The notes beneath the pieces were generated by a model that ran no database searches, had not been told where the DNA came from, and saw only the letters and a list, made by a program, of their open reading frames with translations. A stretch of DNA of 64,000 bases. Source: Calvatia gigantea (Eukaryota > Basidiomycota > Agaricomycetes > Agaricales > Lycoperdaceae). The stretch's first letter is position 1; the number at the start of each line of letters is the position of its first letter. Positions 1 to 13,300 of this stretch are shown one piece after another. The DNA lies in the NCBI GenBank assembly GCA_025093985.1, contig JACAAK010000004.1, forward strand, positions 3,224,001 through 3,288,000. The letters run 5' to 3'. The position numbers and the translations under genes are program-made.

Positions 1-429
1 CGGATAGGGGAATAACTTCCCAAAGTAGTATCAGAGGTTGCCCCACTTACCATAGCAATCCTTTATTTTTGACCCCGGAATGGAAAAATTATCAGATGGC
101 TGTGGAGAATTGAATACAACAATCGGTTGAGTAATCTGATAAAAATAACCGGTCTATCGCATGGTTCAAGGCAGTGGCCGCCAGATAGTGAGGCCTTGAG
201 GTCCCAATGAGATTTCATTTCAATGTCTATTCTTGGTGTTACAGCATAGAAAGAGCATGGTGGTTTCAGGTCTTCACCACTCCAACTTTCTGTATTCTCG
301 AGATCAAATCTGATGATCAAGCAACCACCGGACGATTGATGCCATGCCATGGCCTTCGGCTCAGGATTCCATTATTCTATCTTTAACAACGTGAGAGCTA
401 AATTGATTCGATGAGAAAGCTGCGGAAGC

Positions 430-437
430 TATAAAAA
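430..437 (+). promoter_or_regulatory. TATA box of the sedolisin gene
   Basis: An A/T run of the form tataaaaa lies 47 bases upstream of the ATG at 477, the right distance for a TATA element in a short-leader fungal gene. No other gene lies between it and the start. The rest of positions 1-429 holds no gene that I can support. Confidence 0.5.
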
Positions 438-476
438 TCAACGGCTCCCCGGCGAAGGGCCACAACGATCCCAATC

Positions 477-3020
477 ATGCGGTACCTCCTCAGTGTTGCC
501 CTCGTTATTGCGGGAGGTGTTTTCGCAAAGGAGGCTTGCCACTTCAAGGTCAAGGAATCTGTCGCTCCCCCTCGCGGTTGGGTTAAGCACGGCCTTCCTC
601 ATCCCGATCACAACATCAACCTTCGTATTGGGTTGCCTCAACCGAATTTCGGGCTCCTAGAACAGCACCTTTATGAGGTCAGCGACCCCTTCCATGAACG
701 CTACGGACAACACTTGTCGAAAGAGGAAGTCGAGAGTCTGGTAGCTCCGCACCAGGAGAGCATCGACTCGGTCAACAAATGGCTTGCTTCGTTTGGGATA
801 AAGAAGAATGATGTCCAGTGTTCACCTGCGAAGGATTGGATCAAATTGAGAATTCCAGTGGCATTGGCGGAGGAGATGTTTAATACGGTACGTAATCGGT
901 CTGGCTGGGAACACATTCATCACCAGTCCTCACCAACATACCTACTTTGCGTGTGAAAGACGTACTTCGTTTGGAAACATCTCCCAAGCGGTGATTTCCT
1001 CGTCCGGACGACGAGTTACAGCCTACCAACTGATCTCCATGCACATATTGATGTGGTGCAGCCCACGACGTTGTTCGGCCGTTTCAAGGGCTCGAAGTCT
1101 ACCATTGTTTCCGTCGACGATGCGCCAGACACTGCCAAGCTGACCTCTGCTTCTATTGACATTGGGAGCGGGATTATGGTTGATCCTTCCTGCAACGCCA
1201 CTATCACGGTTAGCTGCCTTAACCAGTTGTATAACTCCACTGGCTTCCAGCCTCAAGGGAAAGGTTCAGTTGGTATCACAGGTTATCTCGAAGAAAATGT
1301 ATGTGCCATGAGGTATTGTTCCCCAGACAACTTGCTAATGTCAGGTCACAGGCGAATATCCAGGACCTCCAGACCTTCTTTGCTGAACAGCGACCTGATG
1401 CCGTTGGATCGAACTTCACCTTCTTCTCTGTCGCTGGTGAGTGGACATATCAGTATAGAATTGGCCCTTTGACGTGATTCTTTCCCCAGGTGGTATCAAC
1501 AATCAAACATTGGCTGCGGCAGGTGCGGAGGCTGGTCTAGACGTCCAGTTCGCCTTTGGTATTTCTCACCCTGTCCCGGTTCGTGTGTTTCGTAGAGGGG
1601 GTTTTCTCGGAAGGTCTCACACTGGTAATTTTAGGCTACTTTCTATTCGACGGCTGGCCGTCCACCTTTCAAACCCGACGTGAACACACCAACTGATACA
1701 AACGAGTGGGGTGTAGTCTTCCTCTTGATTTCCATGGCTGACTACGTACCAGACCGTATACGGATTGGTTGGATTTCGTGCTTTCTCATCCTAACCCCCC
1801 TTTGGCCATCTCTACCAGTTATGGTGACGACGAACAAACAGGTGGGTCGTCCTATTTTCACACCATACGCACCAATTAATACCACCTTTAGTTCCCGAAA
1901 GCTTTGCAAGGAGAGCCTGTCGAGGATTTGCGCAACTTGGTGAGCCGGAATTGGGATACCCCGACCTAGAACTGAATTTTGGGGCAAAGGGGCTCGGGGC
2001 GTCTCCCTCATGTTCTCATCTGGTGACGGAGGTGTTGGTGATAATGATCCCAACCCGGCAACACAAACCTGCTTTACCAACGATGGCCGTAACGCGACCA
2101 GATTTATTCCAGGATTCCCCGCTACGTAAGTTCCAAAACTTGCCCTCGGAATCGTACTAAATTTTTCTCGTGATAGCTGTCCATTGTGGGTAGAGTCTTC
2201 GCGGAGATCGTCGTGGTTCTAATAACTCCTTATAGCGTTACCTCTGTCGGTGGAACTACCAACATCCCTGAAGTAGCCGTTTCTCGATTCTTCTCTGGAG
2301 GAGGCTTCAGCGACTATGTGAGCAAATCTTGCTTCTCGGGCAGCACTCCTTCTGATTATGTTCCGAAGTTCGAACGCCCAGCATACCAAGAACGGGCCGT
2401 CCAGAACTACCTCAACGCCTTGCCCAAAGGAACCTACAAAGGTCTATTTAACCCGTGGGTCCCACTTAAACCACACTCAATGAATACGCCTTAACCATGC
2501 GTATTCATACCAGGAATGGAAGGGTAAGGGCTTCATTAAATCTGCGTTTCTATTGCCAGGTATAACAACTTTGAATAGGCGCACCCAGATGTTGCAGCTC
2601 AGTCTGACCGCTACCGTATCTGGCTCCGCGGACGACCTGTCCTGATTGGTGGGACATCGGCTTCCTCCCCCGCCTTCACAGGTTTTGTAGCTCTCCTCAA
2701 TGACGCTCGCCTCCAAAAGGGTCTCTCTCCCCTCGGATTCTTGAACCCCTTGTTGTACTCTAAGGCGGCACATGCATTCAACGATATCACCGTTGGCCAT
2801 AACTCTGGATGCGGCACGACCGGATTCAACGTAAGTTCGCAACTGTTTTTGTGGAGAATGCGTATTGAAAGAAGATATCCAGGCCACTGCAGGATGGGAT
2901 CCAGGCAGGTTTGACTTTGTTGAGGCAGACCCAAATACTAATTTTGGCCTTGTAGTGACTGGTCTTGGAACACCTGACTTTGGTAAACTGCTGGCTGTTG
3001 TAACCTCTAAACAACATTAA
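477..3020 (+). CDS. Sedolisin (S53) serine-carboxyl peptidase, secreted, tripeptidyl-peptidase type
   Basis: Secreted acid endo- or tripeptidyl-peptidase made as a pro-enzyme. My model has 15 exons: 477-887, 960-1298, 1352-1436, 1490-1578, 1635-1705, 1753-1841, 1892-1939, 1990-2125, 2177-2185, 2236-2317, 2369-2454, 2514-2523, 2579-2830, 2883-2904 and 2956-3020. They sum to 597 residues, normal for the family. A signal peptide ([17 protein letters not shown]) is followed by a pro-kumamolisin region. The catalytic domain has the Glu and Asp of the triad in GAEAGLDVQ, the oxyanion Asp in SSGDGGVGD and the nucleophilic Ser in GGTSASSP. The C-terminal calcium-site region ends [13 protein letters not shown]. 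Two exons are only 9 and 10 nt, and the last intron uses GC-AG. All expected catalytic residues are present, so the gene looks functional. The exact specificity cannot be told from sequence. Confidence 0.92.
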
Positions 3021-3864
3021 GGTTGCCATGGGACTGGTAGTATTTCCTTGGTCTAGGTTTACATCCAGCTAGGATTTTGAAATATGATTTCCTGAATACA
3101 GGATGGATGGTTGATTTTGAGACCGGGTGCCAGGACGTTCTACGCATCATTTTTGAACATAATCCACACCGACGTAGGACTGAGAAGTTGAAGCACGTAA
3201 TCGGAGTAGGAAACCAGCTACGGGTTGGTGTTTGGGTTCATATTCTGGACCCCCTGGTATCCTTCCCAGCAGTGGCCGGCGCCATATCTGAATACAAGCA
3301 GTGACAGGGGCTCATTGATTCTAAGAGAACGAGTACAAATGTGTCATTGATCCATAAAGAATCGAGGTATGTATAAAACCAGACCAGCAACAGGAAACCA
3401 CAACGCAATATATACATCAGACGAAACCTTAAAAGAAGAACTGGATGAATCAAGTACGGAATGGGAGGTTGACAAAACTAGTAAAAATGAGGATGAAGCA
3501 TACTACAAAGTTTTTATAAAACTGCGACAAGTATCAGTGTTATTGGCAGTCAAACAACCAGGGATACAGAAGATGGAATGGGAGGACAATGAAGTCTGAG
3601 ATATGATGCGGAAGCACGGAGAGGTAACTGGGGGCGATCAACATTGATGCGTGAATACTAGCGTAAGAGGATAACGGAAAATCCGAGAGGAGTAATGTGT
3701 GTCGTGTCATGGCATGTCGTCATTACCAAAAACAAAAAAAGGGAAATGAAGAGATAGTCAATAGCTCTATCCCAAACATGCAAGTTGAAAGGAGACAATT
3801 AAAAGAACAAAAGGAATGATCTGTTGTGAAGGTAGAGAATAAGAAACCTTGATTCTCAATATTC
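3021..3864. other. Intergenic, no gene seen
   Basis: Space between the convergent ends of the sedolisin gene and the Barentsz-like gene. It should contain both 3' untranslated regions. Short open frames here have no splice-compatible partners and no recognisable motif. Confidence 0.6.
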
Positions 3865-6388
3865 TCAGTAATAGGTGGTCCCGTGGGTTTCCATCGATGT
3901 AAACATCTCATACTGCCCGGCTTGTGACATATCAATGTACTGTGGGTATCCATATGCAGGGTCAGGATAGTAGTACTGTTGGTACGGCAAATAATGCGGC
4001 ATTGGCTGCGTCGTCGAATTTGGTAGTGGTTCGGGAGGAGCACTTGCTTCTGGTGCCGAAGCGTATGATGGTAAGGTGCTTAAATCTGACGATGAGCTGT
4101 ACGAGTGGTACGCATATTCAGCTCCGGGATGCGATGGTGAATGGTTGTACGAAGCAGAAGAAGTGCGCAGATGAGACAAACCACGAGGTGAAGAAATCGA
4201 CTGCTGCCTGGCACTATTTGTGGTAGGATCACTGGGATCCTCTCCAGGAGCGCGAATCTGTACACGCGATGACCTGGGCAGAGCGAACATCGGGATCCCA
4301 GTAGCCGGATCAATGAACCCGTTGACAGGAACTGCCACGGGTGGTGTGTGAGAGTGCGAAGACGGTTGGTGAGCAATGAAATCAGGAGAAATGGCAGAAG
4401 AGGGGTGCATGTGTGGTGGTGTCATGTAGGATATACTGTGCTGTGGTATGTGCGAATGCATGACAGGCCGAGGATTGTACATAGGTGGGGGGGGTGGGGC
4501 AGGAAGGTACACAGGGCGACCAGTGGAAATTTCGTAGGGCATTCCATGCTGGTTGAGAGCGATCCCAGGAGGAAGTGCGGGATATCCGTAGGAGGAAGGA
4601 TAAGCAGGGGAGGGTTGCGCAGGGGGAGGGCTATAAACGGTTTGTATGGGAGGAAGAGATGGGCGCCGAGGAAGATTTTCAGAGGTGGGAGGTTCAGACA
4701 CTTCAGCGAGCGCATCACCGGCAGGTTTGCGGAGCACAGCCTTTTCAGTTTGTGCCCACCTGGCTGGATCGGTCGAGGGTGGATCCAAGGAAAGAAGCTC
4801 AAGCTGGGAACGAACAGCCGAATCGGGGTCCGCCGCGGAGGTGGACGGTTGCGAGCGGTGTGCGGGCTTATCCGGAGGAGATGTTTTGGTGTTTGAAGGT
4901 GCAGGAAGGGGGATGGGTTCCACGTTGACAAGATGAGGTCTCACCTTGAAGACATCATCAAGGGGTGTTTCGTCAACGGTGGTCGGTAGCTCCTCCTCTT
5001 CTGTACGCTTAGGAAGCTTAATCACAAAAGAATTGTCACCGATGTCAGACCCCGCAACACTCGCGGTGGCCACTGCTACATGATTGAGCGGGGGAACCTG
5101 GGAATTAGCCGGAAGGACTTGTTCTCTGGTGACGTGAGGCCTGGAGCCTGGTAATTGAACGCGATAGACGGTCCCCGGGGCCCGCTGCTTGGAAGAAGCA
5201 TAGAAAAGGAAATTGTCGCTCTGCTTGGTCCACATGAGTTCGGGCTTCATAGCGTACCAGACACGACCAGCTTTCGCAGCAGCAGCAGCACGACTTCCCG
5301 GGTTGGCAGGAACCGCCACGAGGGAAATCAGCGCGGCCACCACGAGTGGCAATGGCACCACTTCGACCACGAGCACCACCACCACGTAGTGATGGGTTGG
5401 TTTGGCGCTGAACCTGAGACTCTAGACGCTGCTCTTCCTTCCGTTTCATTTCCTCAAATCCGTCATGTCCCCAAGTTCGTTCGATTGGGGGAAGGTTAAC
5501 ATTTTCCTCTTTGCCTCCTTCGCTAGCAGGTAACTCATGCCGTCTGGAACCGTGAGCAAAGCCCCCCCTTCCTCGACCCCGACCTTGCCACCTACCCCTC
5601 CACCATCCACTTAAGCTGCGCAAATCTTTGTCAATCAGGCGATCGTCGTGACCCCAAAATCCTCCCACTTTGGGTACGAACGAAGGATCGCTTTCGAGTT
5701 TCTGCTGGTATGCCTGACGAGCACTTTGACCAACTGGGCGCTTGAATTGGGAAGGGAGACGCTGAGGAGGTTCTTTGTCATCTTGTTTGTCTTGGTCAAC
5801 CCTTTCCGCAACATCACTATTAACCGGTTCAGAAGGGGTTGTTTGAGGACCAGGTGCGGGAGTAGAAACCGATGAGACCGAAGAGACATGGGGCTTCTTT
5901 TTGCTCGCTTTCTTGGGCTTTCTTGTAGGGCGCTGGGATGGGGGTACAGCATCCGCTTTGAAGTCCGAGAATTCGATGACCGGTAACTCCGCAGCACCAT
6001 TCGCATTCTCGTCCGCTACCATTTCCGACCAATCACCAGGTGCCGAAAAGAAATCTTTAGACGGGGTTTCGTTCACGATAGCTGGCTTCTCCAGGGCAGC
6101 GGGGCTATGACTTGTATTAGGAGTGTGAGCCGTTCCGTCAGGTAATTCGTCTTCAGACGCAGATTCCGAATCGGTTGCAGAATCGGTCGACAATGACTCA
6201 TCTGAATCTGACTCTGAATCAGTAGACACCACCCGCTCTATCTCATTATCACTCTCAATGCCATCCCGGGCGCGGCCTCTACGTCTGACAACTCTTGACT
6301 TTTTTGTACGAGCAGGCTTGCGTGTGTCCTGCGTGGCATCCAAGCTGACTGCACGAGGAGGCGGAGATGAGGTGACAGATGCAGGCAT
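3865..6388 (-). CDS. Barentsz/CASC3-like exon-junction-complex protein
   Basis: Likely core or accessory factor of the exon junction complex, binding eIF4A3 and RNA in the nucleus and cytoplasm. Exons 6388-5320 and 5270-3865 give 824 residues. The N-terminus is basic then acidic and Ser-rich. At about residues 230-320 is the SELOR-type signature: FVPKVGGFWGHDDR, a Gly/Arg-rich linker, then RTWGHDGFEEM. These are the paired W/F-H-D elements known from CASC3. RGG-type repeats follow, then a long Pro/Ser/Tyr-rich tail ending HGTTYY. The 49-nt intron 5271-5319 has GT-AG ends but no clear branch site, so a one-base indel in the preceding GGG run is an alternative. A possible acceptor (ggatcacag) just upstream of the ATG suggests a 5'UTR intron. 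The SELOR motif is solid; the tail is not conserved enough to say more. Confidence 0.75.
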
Positions 6389-6797
6389 ATCGGCAACTGT
6401 GATCCAAAAAAAAAAAAAATCAGTATACTGACGAGCAAAGATGTCCTTTCGAGCAGACCTTACTTGAAATGTAATAACGGAAAAAAATACAAGGGAAACA
6501 GGAGAAATGGAAGTCTGGATGAATAAAGTCGGGTTTGGTGTTAAAATGTAAATTCAGAATGAGTTTTGAAGCGCAAATGAGAGGGGGATTGTCAGGAGGA
6601 ATGTGGTTGTTGTTGAGTACCGGCACCGAAGTTGTCAAGAAAGAGCGACTCAGCAGTGACGTGCCGCCGACTTTGGGGCTCCGAACGACGAGCTTCAAAC
6701 TCCGCACCTTTCTGTGTCTCTAGTTGTAACCGGTATCACACGGACACCGGTTACCCGAGTTTACTAACCATAACTTCCTAAGAGCCCCCACAAGTCC
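6389..6797. promoter_or_regulatory. Shared divergent promoter region
   Basis: About 0.4 kb between the starts of the Barentsz-like gene (minus) and the epoxide-hydrolase gene (plus). It carries a 13-base A run near 6407-6419, which reads as the pyrimidine tract of a likely 5'UTR intron of the minus gene. No TATA box is evident. Confidence 0.4.
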
Positions 6798-8159
6798 ATG
6801 GATCCAACAAAGCCGGAAAGCTTCAACCACAGAGTAGAAAAGTTACCGACAGGTCGAACTTACCACTTTGTAATGAACTCAGATTCTGCTGCACGGTTGT
6901 TTAATCATCAATGCCGATCAGGTTGACCAATTGCCGAATAAATACGACCCGAACCTAAATGCAACAATTCTTTGCGTCCATGGTTTCCCTGATTTCTGGT
7001 AACATCAGTCTACAATGGTTCTGAACGGCAACTGAAACTAAATTCGTAGGTACGGTTGGCGTCATCAAATCGGACCATGGGTACGGGAAGGTTGCCGGGT
7101 CGTTGTGCCGGACATGCTTGGCTACGGAGGCACGGACAAACCATGGGACGCAGACGAGTATACTACCAAGAAGCTGTGTACAGATTTAGCCGCTTTACTT
7201 GATTTAATTGGGGTCAACCGGGCTGTACGTTCGCCGAGATACCCCAACTCTGGACTCACGGGGATTGTGCAGGTGCTCGTCGGTCATGACTGGGGTTCTC
7301 ATACCGTCGGCAGGTTCGCTCTTTGGCATTCTCATCGGGTGCTAGCACTCGTTATGTACGCACGCTTTCACGAGGTGCCTCTGGTTGCTCACACTCTGCA
7401 TTCCTAGGTTGAGCGTTCCTTACACTCCACCTTCACCTGTTTATTTGCCTATTGAGGAGGTCGCGAAAAAGGCTCCAAATCTTGGGTATCAAGTCTATTT
7501 TGCAAATCAGAAATCCACAAAAGCTATTGAAGCAAATGTTAGCTAATGATTGCTCTGCTCGCCAAAAACCCTCTAACCCTTGAGTAGCTGGAGAAATTCT
7601 TGAATATTGTTTTCCGCTCTCCAAACTCGACTATCAACTTCACAGAGGAAGGATCTCTCGAAGAAATGCTCGGTGACTCGCCATTACACACCCCCGACCT
7701 GGTCTTGCGTCTGGAGGTACGTTCTAGCCGTTTTACAGACTCACACGGTCTACATGCCTGGCCCCCCATTAAGGAGTTCCAATATTACAACAAAGTGTTA
7801 AGCAAGGGCATGAACGGGCCCTTGAACTATTACCGAACCTCGAAACAGAGGCACGAGGAAGAACTTGGTGTGTTTTTTACGCTTGACGCTTATCCCTTTT
7901 ACCCAATTGATTGAATCACTCAGCCGCACGCCTCCCATCTAACTTGCGCTCTAACTTACCGGTACTATTCTTATGGGGAACCAGAGATCAGACAGCCACG
8001 CCGTCCATTGTCAGAAAGTCGGCAAATTTTGTTCCGCGACTTCAGGATATCGCTTTAGAAGGCAGAGGCCACTGGGTCATGGTAGAATCTAAAGATGAGG
8101 TAACTCGCCACATTGCAGATTGGTTAAAAAGTCTGGGTTCTCCTAAGGGGAAACTCTAA
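6798..8159 (+). CDS. Alpha/beta hydrolase, soluble epoxide-hydrolase type
   Basis: Predicted soluble hydrolase opening epoxides to diols, or a related ester or halide hydrolase. Exons 6798-6869, 6922-6998, 7050-7224, 7273-7355, 7408-7537, 7588-7716, 7774-7867 and 7924-8159 give 331 residues, the usual size. The oxyanion motif is HGFPDFWYGW, the nucleophile elbow VGHDWGSH has Asp as in epoxide hydrolases, the acid is in GTRDQTATP and the base is His in EGRGHWVMVE. The lid region contains NYYR, whose Tyr could protonate the epoxide as in known members. No signal peptide, so cytosolic. All introns are GT-AG and about 50 nt. Dehalogenases share the Asp nucleophile, so the substrate class remains an inference. 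Confidence 0.88.
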
Positions 8160-8322
8160 GAGTGATGCCAACCTAGTACTTCCCAATATGTACATCGTCT
8201 CGCTTGCTTTGTATTTGTGGATATTGTTTCCCAAGGACAAAAACTTTTGCCATCATCTGCACGCATTATGATCGCCTTTACCTTTGAGCTTTAGCTTCTT
8301 CATCCTCTGATTACGACTCCCC

Positions 8323-9788
8323 ATGGCTTCAGCTCCGGAAGAAGATCTCTTACAGCCTCAGAAGCCTCCATCTCCTCCTCCACATACAACTTTCGCTGCT
8401 CGTGGCATTCATGTATGATTAGATTCTTCATCCGACACAATCAAACTTATATCTCGCATCTATGTTGGTGTCATTACTTCATAGCCTCCAAACTTCTCCG
8501 CCTTCAAACCAAAAGACTACAGGCACCCAACCACCCAGGCGATAACCCACGTTGCGTGGAATTGTGACGGAAAAAAACTTGCCGGTGTTGGACTTGACAA
8601 GACGGCGAAAGTCTGGAACCCGGATAAAACTGTGTGTCATATTGTCCTACCCCGGGACGACAACATACCGAATGTGCTTTCAATGGGGTTCTAGCTTGAA
8701 TATAGATCTGCCCAAGTATATTCAAGTGGACATTCCGATGACGTCGACTATATCTCTTGGAATCCAACCCATCCAGAACTGTTCTGCACGTCAAGCCAGA
8801 AGGACCGCCGCATAGTTTTCTGGGATGCAAGACGTGAGGTCAACACTCCCTATTCATAACCTCCAGGCTTTAAGTCAGCTGTGATTGGCAGAAAGTCGTT
8901 TCACCCAACAGTGCGCCTTGAAGGTGTCGCCGACATATACTCAATATTCCCCGAACGGACGATCTCTCTTATATGTCACTACGACGCACCAACTGATGTT
9001 CATGTCTTATGGAAAAGAATCTGAAGACGCAAAAGAACAATGGCAAATAAAAACATTGCCAAACCAGAAGGAATCTGTATGCCAACCGTCCCTGATTGTG
9101 GTGCTGCTTGGTTGATATTTTCGACAGGTTGGATCAAAAGCTATCTTTAACCACACTGGAGATGGGCTGGTTGTCTCATTCCACTCCGAACATACGCTTC
9201 GTGTGTTGGACTATCCGAGTTTAGAGGTAAGAGACTCTCCTGCTGCTCATGTGGGTGGGTGTATGGCCTTGGCTTTGGATCCTCGGGGACGGTACGTTCG
9301 ATGGTTCAACTTCACGGCTCGCCACTGATTTCCATGATAATAGGTATCTTGCTTCCGGCGGATATGATTCCATCGTCAACCTATTTGACGTGAGAGACTG
9401 GATAGCTGCGAGGACCATCACCTCCTGCGAGTAAGGAAAACCCGCTTTCCCAGTGATAATACAACCTCAACCCCCTTTCCCGTAGAAACAGCGTAAACGA
9501 TCTTAGCTTCTCTCACGACGGCGAGTTCCTCGCAATTGCCAGCACGGGACCCTACATCGACATTGTAAGCAGATTGCTTCCCGTTCATCAGTTTGAGCTT
9601 CACGTCGGTTATCCCAGTGTGCCGTGGAAACAGGCGCCCCTGTACATCGGATTCCCGCTCTCGCGCCATCGCCCACTGTTTCATGGCATCCGTCAAAATA
9701 TGTTGTAGCTTACTGCGGTCAAATTAAGGCCCGCGAAGGTGGCCCACCTCCCGCAGCAATCATTAGCATGTTTGGATTGCTGGAGTAA
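8323..9788 (+). CDS. THO complex subunit 3 (TEX1/THOC3) WD40 protein
   Basis: WD40 subunit of the THO/TREX complex, which couples transcription to mRNA export in the nucleus. Exons 8323-8412, 8485-8631, 8695-8833, 8892-9076, 9128-9291, 9344-9430, 9486-9564 and 9618-9788 give 353 residues. WD repeats are seen in order: HVAWNCDGKKLAGVGLDKTAKVW, then HSDDVDYISWNPTHPELF with IVFWDAR, and SFHSEHTLRVLDYPSLE. Later repeats are LASGGYDSIVNLFDVRDW, DLSFSHDGEFLAIAS, and VSWHPSKYVVAYCG near the end. Order and spacing match THOC3, including the LSYPEL-like strand. I chose the ATG at 8323 because it opens a short Pro-rich leader directly before the first repeat. Confidence 0.85.
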
Positions 9789-10311
9789 TATCACGACTGC
9801 GTTCAAATTTCCAGAACTGACGAGTTTATTTTGGTCAATGGGTGTACCATACTTTTTATCCTGTACGACGTGAAAAGAATTACAAGGAACTCCGACAACA
9901 TCAAGTACTAGGATTTAAGATAGCTACAAAGCAGACATTTAGTGACAGAACGACATAAAAGAAACGATGAGGCATAGAGGCATAATTTGATGAATGCAAC
10001 CAATGTAAGACAATGAAATCCAAAGAAATATGCGACGTGCAGAATGCGAAGTCCGATGTGATGATCGATGAAATGCGACATGAGACCTGGGGTATATGTG
10101 ACAAGAATGCAATGCAATGTAATTAAGACGGGGATAAGGAGAATAACTGAGAAATAATATAGACAGCCATAAAGCCAATTATACCGGATAAAGCGTAGGA
10201 AGCGATTAAGAGGATAGCAATAATCATGGATAGCGAGAAAGCCGATAGCGATAAAGGTGCATGGACAATTTAAGCAGGGGGTTCAGCATTGTGGGGTATA
10301 GATCGAAAAAA
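9789..10311. other. Intergenic between convergent genes, no gene seen
   Basis: About 0.5 kb holding the 3' ends of the THOC3-like gene (plus) and the large membrane protein gene (minus). Overlapping short minus-strand frames at 9901-10178 are low-complexity and lack splice partners. Confidence 0.6.
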
Positions 10312-13300
10312 TCAATCGTTGCGGAAACTATATGCAAATCCGGGGCGATTACTTTCCGAAGGAGGGCGAACAACGACCTCGGGGATAACTTCAGTCTGTC
10401 GCAAGACACCCCGCATCTTGCTAGTTTCGGACCTGGCGAGTTTCAACGGTTTCAAATTCTTGCTACCGTGGGAGCGGAGACTATCTGGATCTGTATTCTC
10501 ATCTTGAATCTGCTGTCCTGCTCGGCGCGATTTCTGCTTCTTCCCGAGAGTCAAAGGACGAGTTTCACTTAACACCGTCGGACCGGCGGTGGTGTTGGTG
10601 TCTCGATCCTGCAAAAGCGCCAGAGGACGTAGGCTAGCTTTGGGCAAGCTCGATTTTGTGCCAGAGACAAATGAAGATGCGTTGGAGATCCTGCGTTGAA
10701 TGTTGCTGGCCTTGGGTATAAGTGGTTTGACCGCCCGGGTAGACCACTGTGCGATTGAAGCCATAGCGGAGATTGTTGTAGATTCTGCATTAGGAGGCGT
10801 GACATTGACATTGTCGTTCGTGGAGTCTTCAGATTTGATGTATACAATACTTGAGCGGCGTATGTTATTCCTATCGAGAGGCAGAGGTGGAGGTGGTTGT
10901 TTGCGTGTCTTCTTCTGAGTGACAGTGTTGTGGGGCGTGCTCTCTGCGAGAGGTCCAGAGGCGAAGTCAGCTTCAATGTCTTCAAAGAGGGTGGCGCTAG
11001 AGGCTGCGGAGATGGGGGCACTCATGCCGAGGAGCGAGAGACGGGCGGGGTCAATTTCAAGAGGGATCTCCACACGAAGCCCCTGGGGCCGGGTCGATAC
11101 GGGATGACCGGAGTTGGCTCCGAGTTTCTTGGTGTTTTCTTCTATCTCTTGAAGAGCCTGGCGGTGTGGAATGCTATTTGGGATGGACTCGGCGCCGAAA
11201 ACGGTGTTTCTCCAACCAACCTCAACATTGCTAGGAACTGCAGTATATTGAGTCGCTCTAGTTGCAATGGCATCACGGATCTCAGCACCCCAGAGAGTTA
11301 TCGAATGGATACCATCCTTTCCAAGGCCCAAGCTACAGAATGACATTAATATCTGGTTACAGCAACGAGAAGAACGAGCGCAAACCTAGGAAGACTGTAG
11401 TGGTTCCTGCGGTGCGCTGATTGCTTCCTGTTGTGAGGCCTTCGAGCGGGGGTAGATGCCACTTGAGGAGATGAGAAATCAAGACCAAACTCGTTCATAT
11501 TGGCCACCTTCAATCCCTTACTCTTGTTGTAGCTACTGGAGGAATAATCAACATCCTTGACCTTCATATCTACTCCAACAGTCAGACCAGGAACAAGAAG
11601 AGGAAGAACACCAGCGGTGAGAGCATCAATCTCGTTCATATCGTCAACTGGACCAAAGTCAAAACCGGATGAGAATGACTTCTTGTGGGCGAGCTGAGCG
11701 AGGCGAGCCGCGCGAACACTGGGAGGAGTGGGAGGAAGAGGGAAAGGCGGCGGGGGAGTGGGGTTGACCCTGAAGCTCTCAGCTCCCGTAGGCGTAGTGG
11801 GTCCACTGACCGAACTGATGGAGCGGGAGCGTAAGTGACCAGAAGCCTTAGTGACAACTGCACCAGTCGTCTTAGCATCTTCTTTTTCCACAGAGGTACC
11901 AGGAACAACGACAGTCTGAGCAAGAGCGGAATAGTGACGCTGGGCAATCATGATCTTGCTGGCAACCGCAATGCTCTCATCACCTCCAGAGAGGTAGAAG
12001 CTGTTCTTAGATTCTGTCCTCTTGCTATCGCATCGGGCGCTTGACTCTGGTGTGTTGTGGACACTAACAGGGAGAGAGTCCTCATCTTGAATAGGCAGAG
12101 GTGGAGTAAGAGGTTCCTCGGGGGTTTCCATGGGAGGCATGACAGACAACTTGGGACGCGGGTTAAGGACTTCAATGGCGCGACCAACTTTTCCCTTGCC
12201 ATCGACGGCGTCACCCTTCGCAAGCCAAACGTCGCCACTACGACGACCCTCAACGACAGTAACACTAGCGCTCATGCTGCGCTTGTACTCGTGTGACCAT
12301 CTAGGAAGGATAGTATTCTCCTTAGGTCCGTGGAGGTCAGAAGGGAGGCTAGTGGAAGCTTCGAAAAGGCCAGTAGGGATGGGGAAGGGGCATTTGAACA
12401 AAACGTTAAGAGCCAGGATAGGAGAAGACAGTGTGACCGATAGCACGAAGAAGACAGTTACAACCAGGGGGGAAGGGACATTCTGAGAGACAACAACAAG
12501 GTATGGCAACGAAAGGGCCTGCAAGAAAGTATGTAAGGCTCCAAGTTGCCCATGACAAAGGCGAAAGGGACTCACGTATGGGAACAAAATGAACAAGTAC
12601 CAGCCTAGATTGCGGGTGACAGAGACATCCAGAGACGTGCCAGGCGCGGCTGCAAGAGGACAAACTCCTTTTTCGGCTTCGCTAGGAGCATAGCCGTAAC
12701 CACCAAGCACTTGTGCGCTTGAGAGAGCAGGCGTATTCGGACGAGAAACCAGGGTAGACGGGGTATGAACATCGCGCACGTTAAGAGAACGGATTGATGG
12801 TTCGCTATGAGTGGCCGGGAACGACCATGCAGAGAGGGTGGTATGAGAACCCTCTGTCGAGGTCAACCACGAATTTTGAGAATCAAGGCGAGCGCGAGGA
12901 TGGTCAGGCATGGGTGAAGGAGTATTCCTGCGGAATGGGTCGGGATCAGCCAACGATTCAGCAGTGGGTGAGATTTGACTATACTGCGACGGCAAGGGCG
13001 GAACAGGAGGAATATCTTCGCGAGAGGCCGCACAGAACCAGTATGATGACTTGGCCGGAACGGAGCGGTGACCACCATTCTGAGGTCGCCCATGGCCGGG
13101 AGAGGAAGCACTGGCCGTGTGATGGGTGGAGAATGACCAGGCCGAGATCGAGTTGTGGCGGGAGCTGGTGCTGGAGTTGGAAGAAATCCAAGAACCACCC
13201 TCGCGCAGGGCGTCGATGTCCTCTGTTGCGAAGGACGGGCGGGACTTTCTCTCAATCTGGCGTACAGCTGGTGGCCAGGGGTCCATTTCTTCGTTAATAG

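Noticed and set aside
4348..5499. Long plus-strand frames inside the Barentsz-like gene
   Set aside because: They are shadows of the minus-strand coding sequence, which has the SELOR motif and family-like composition.
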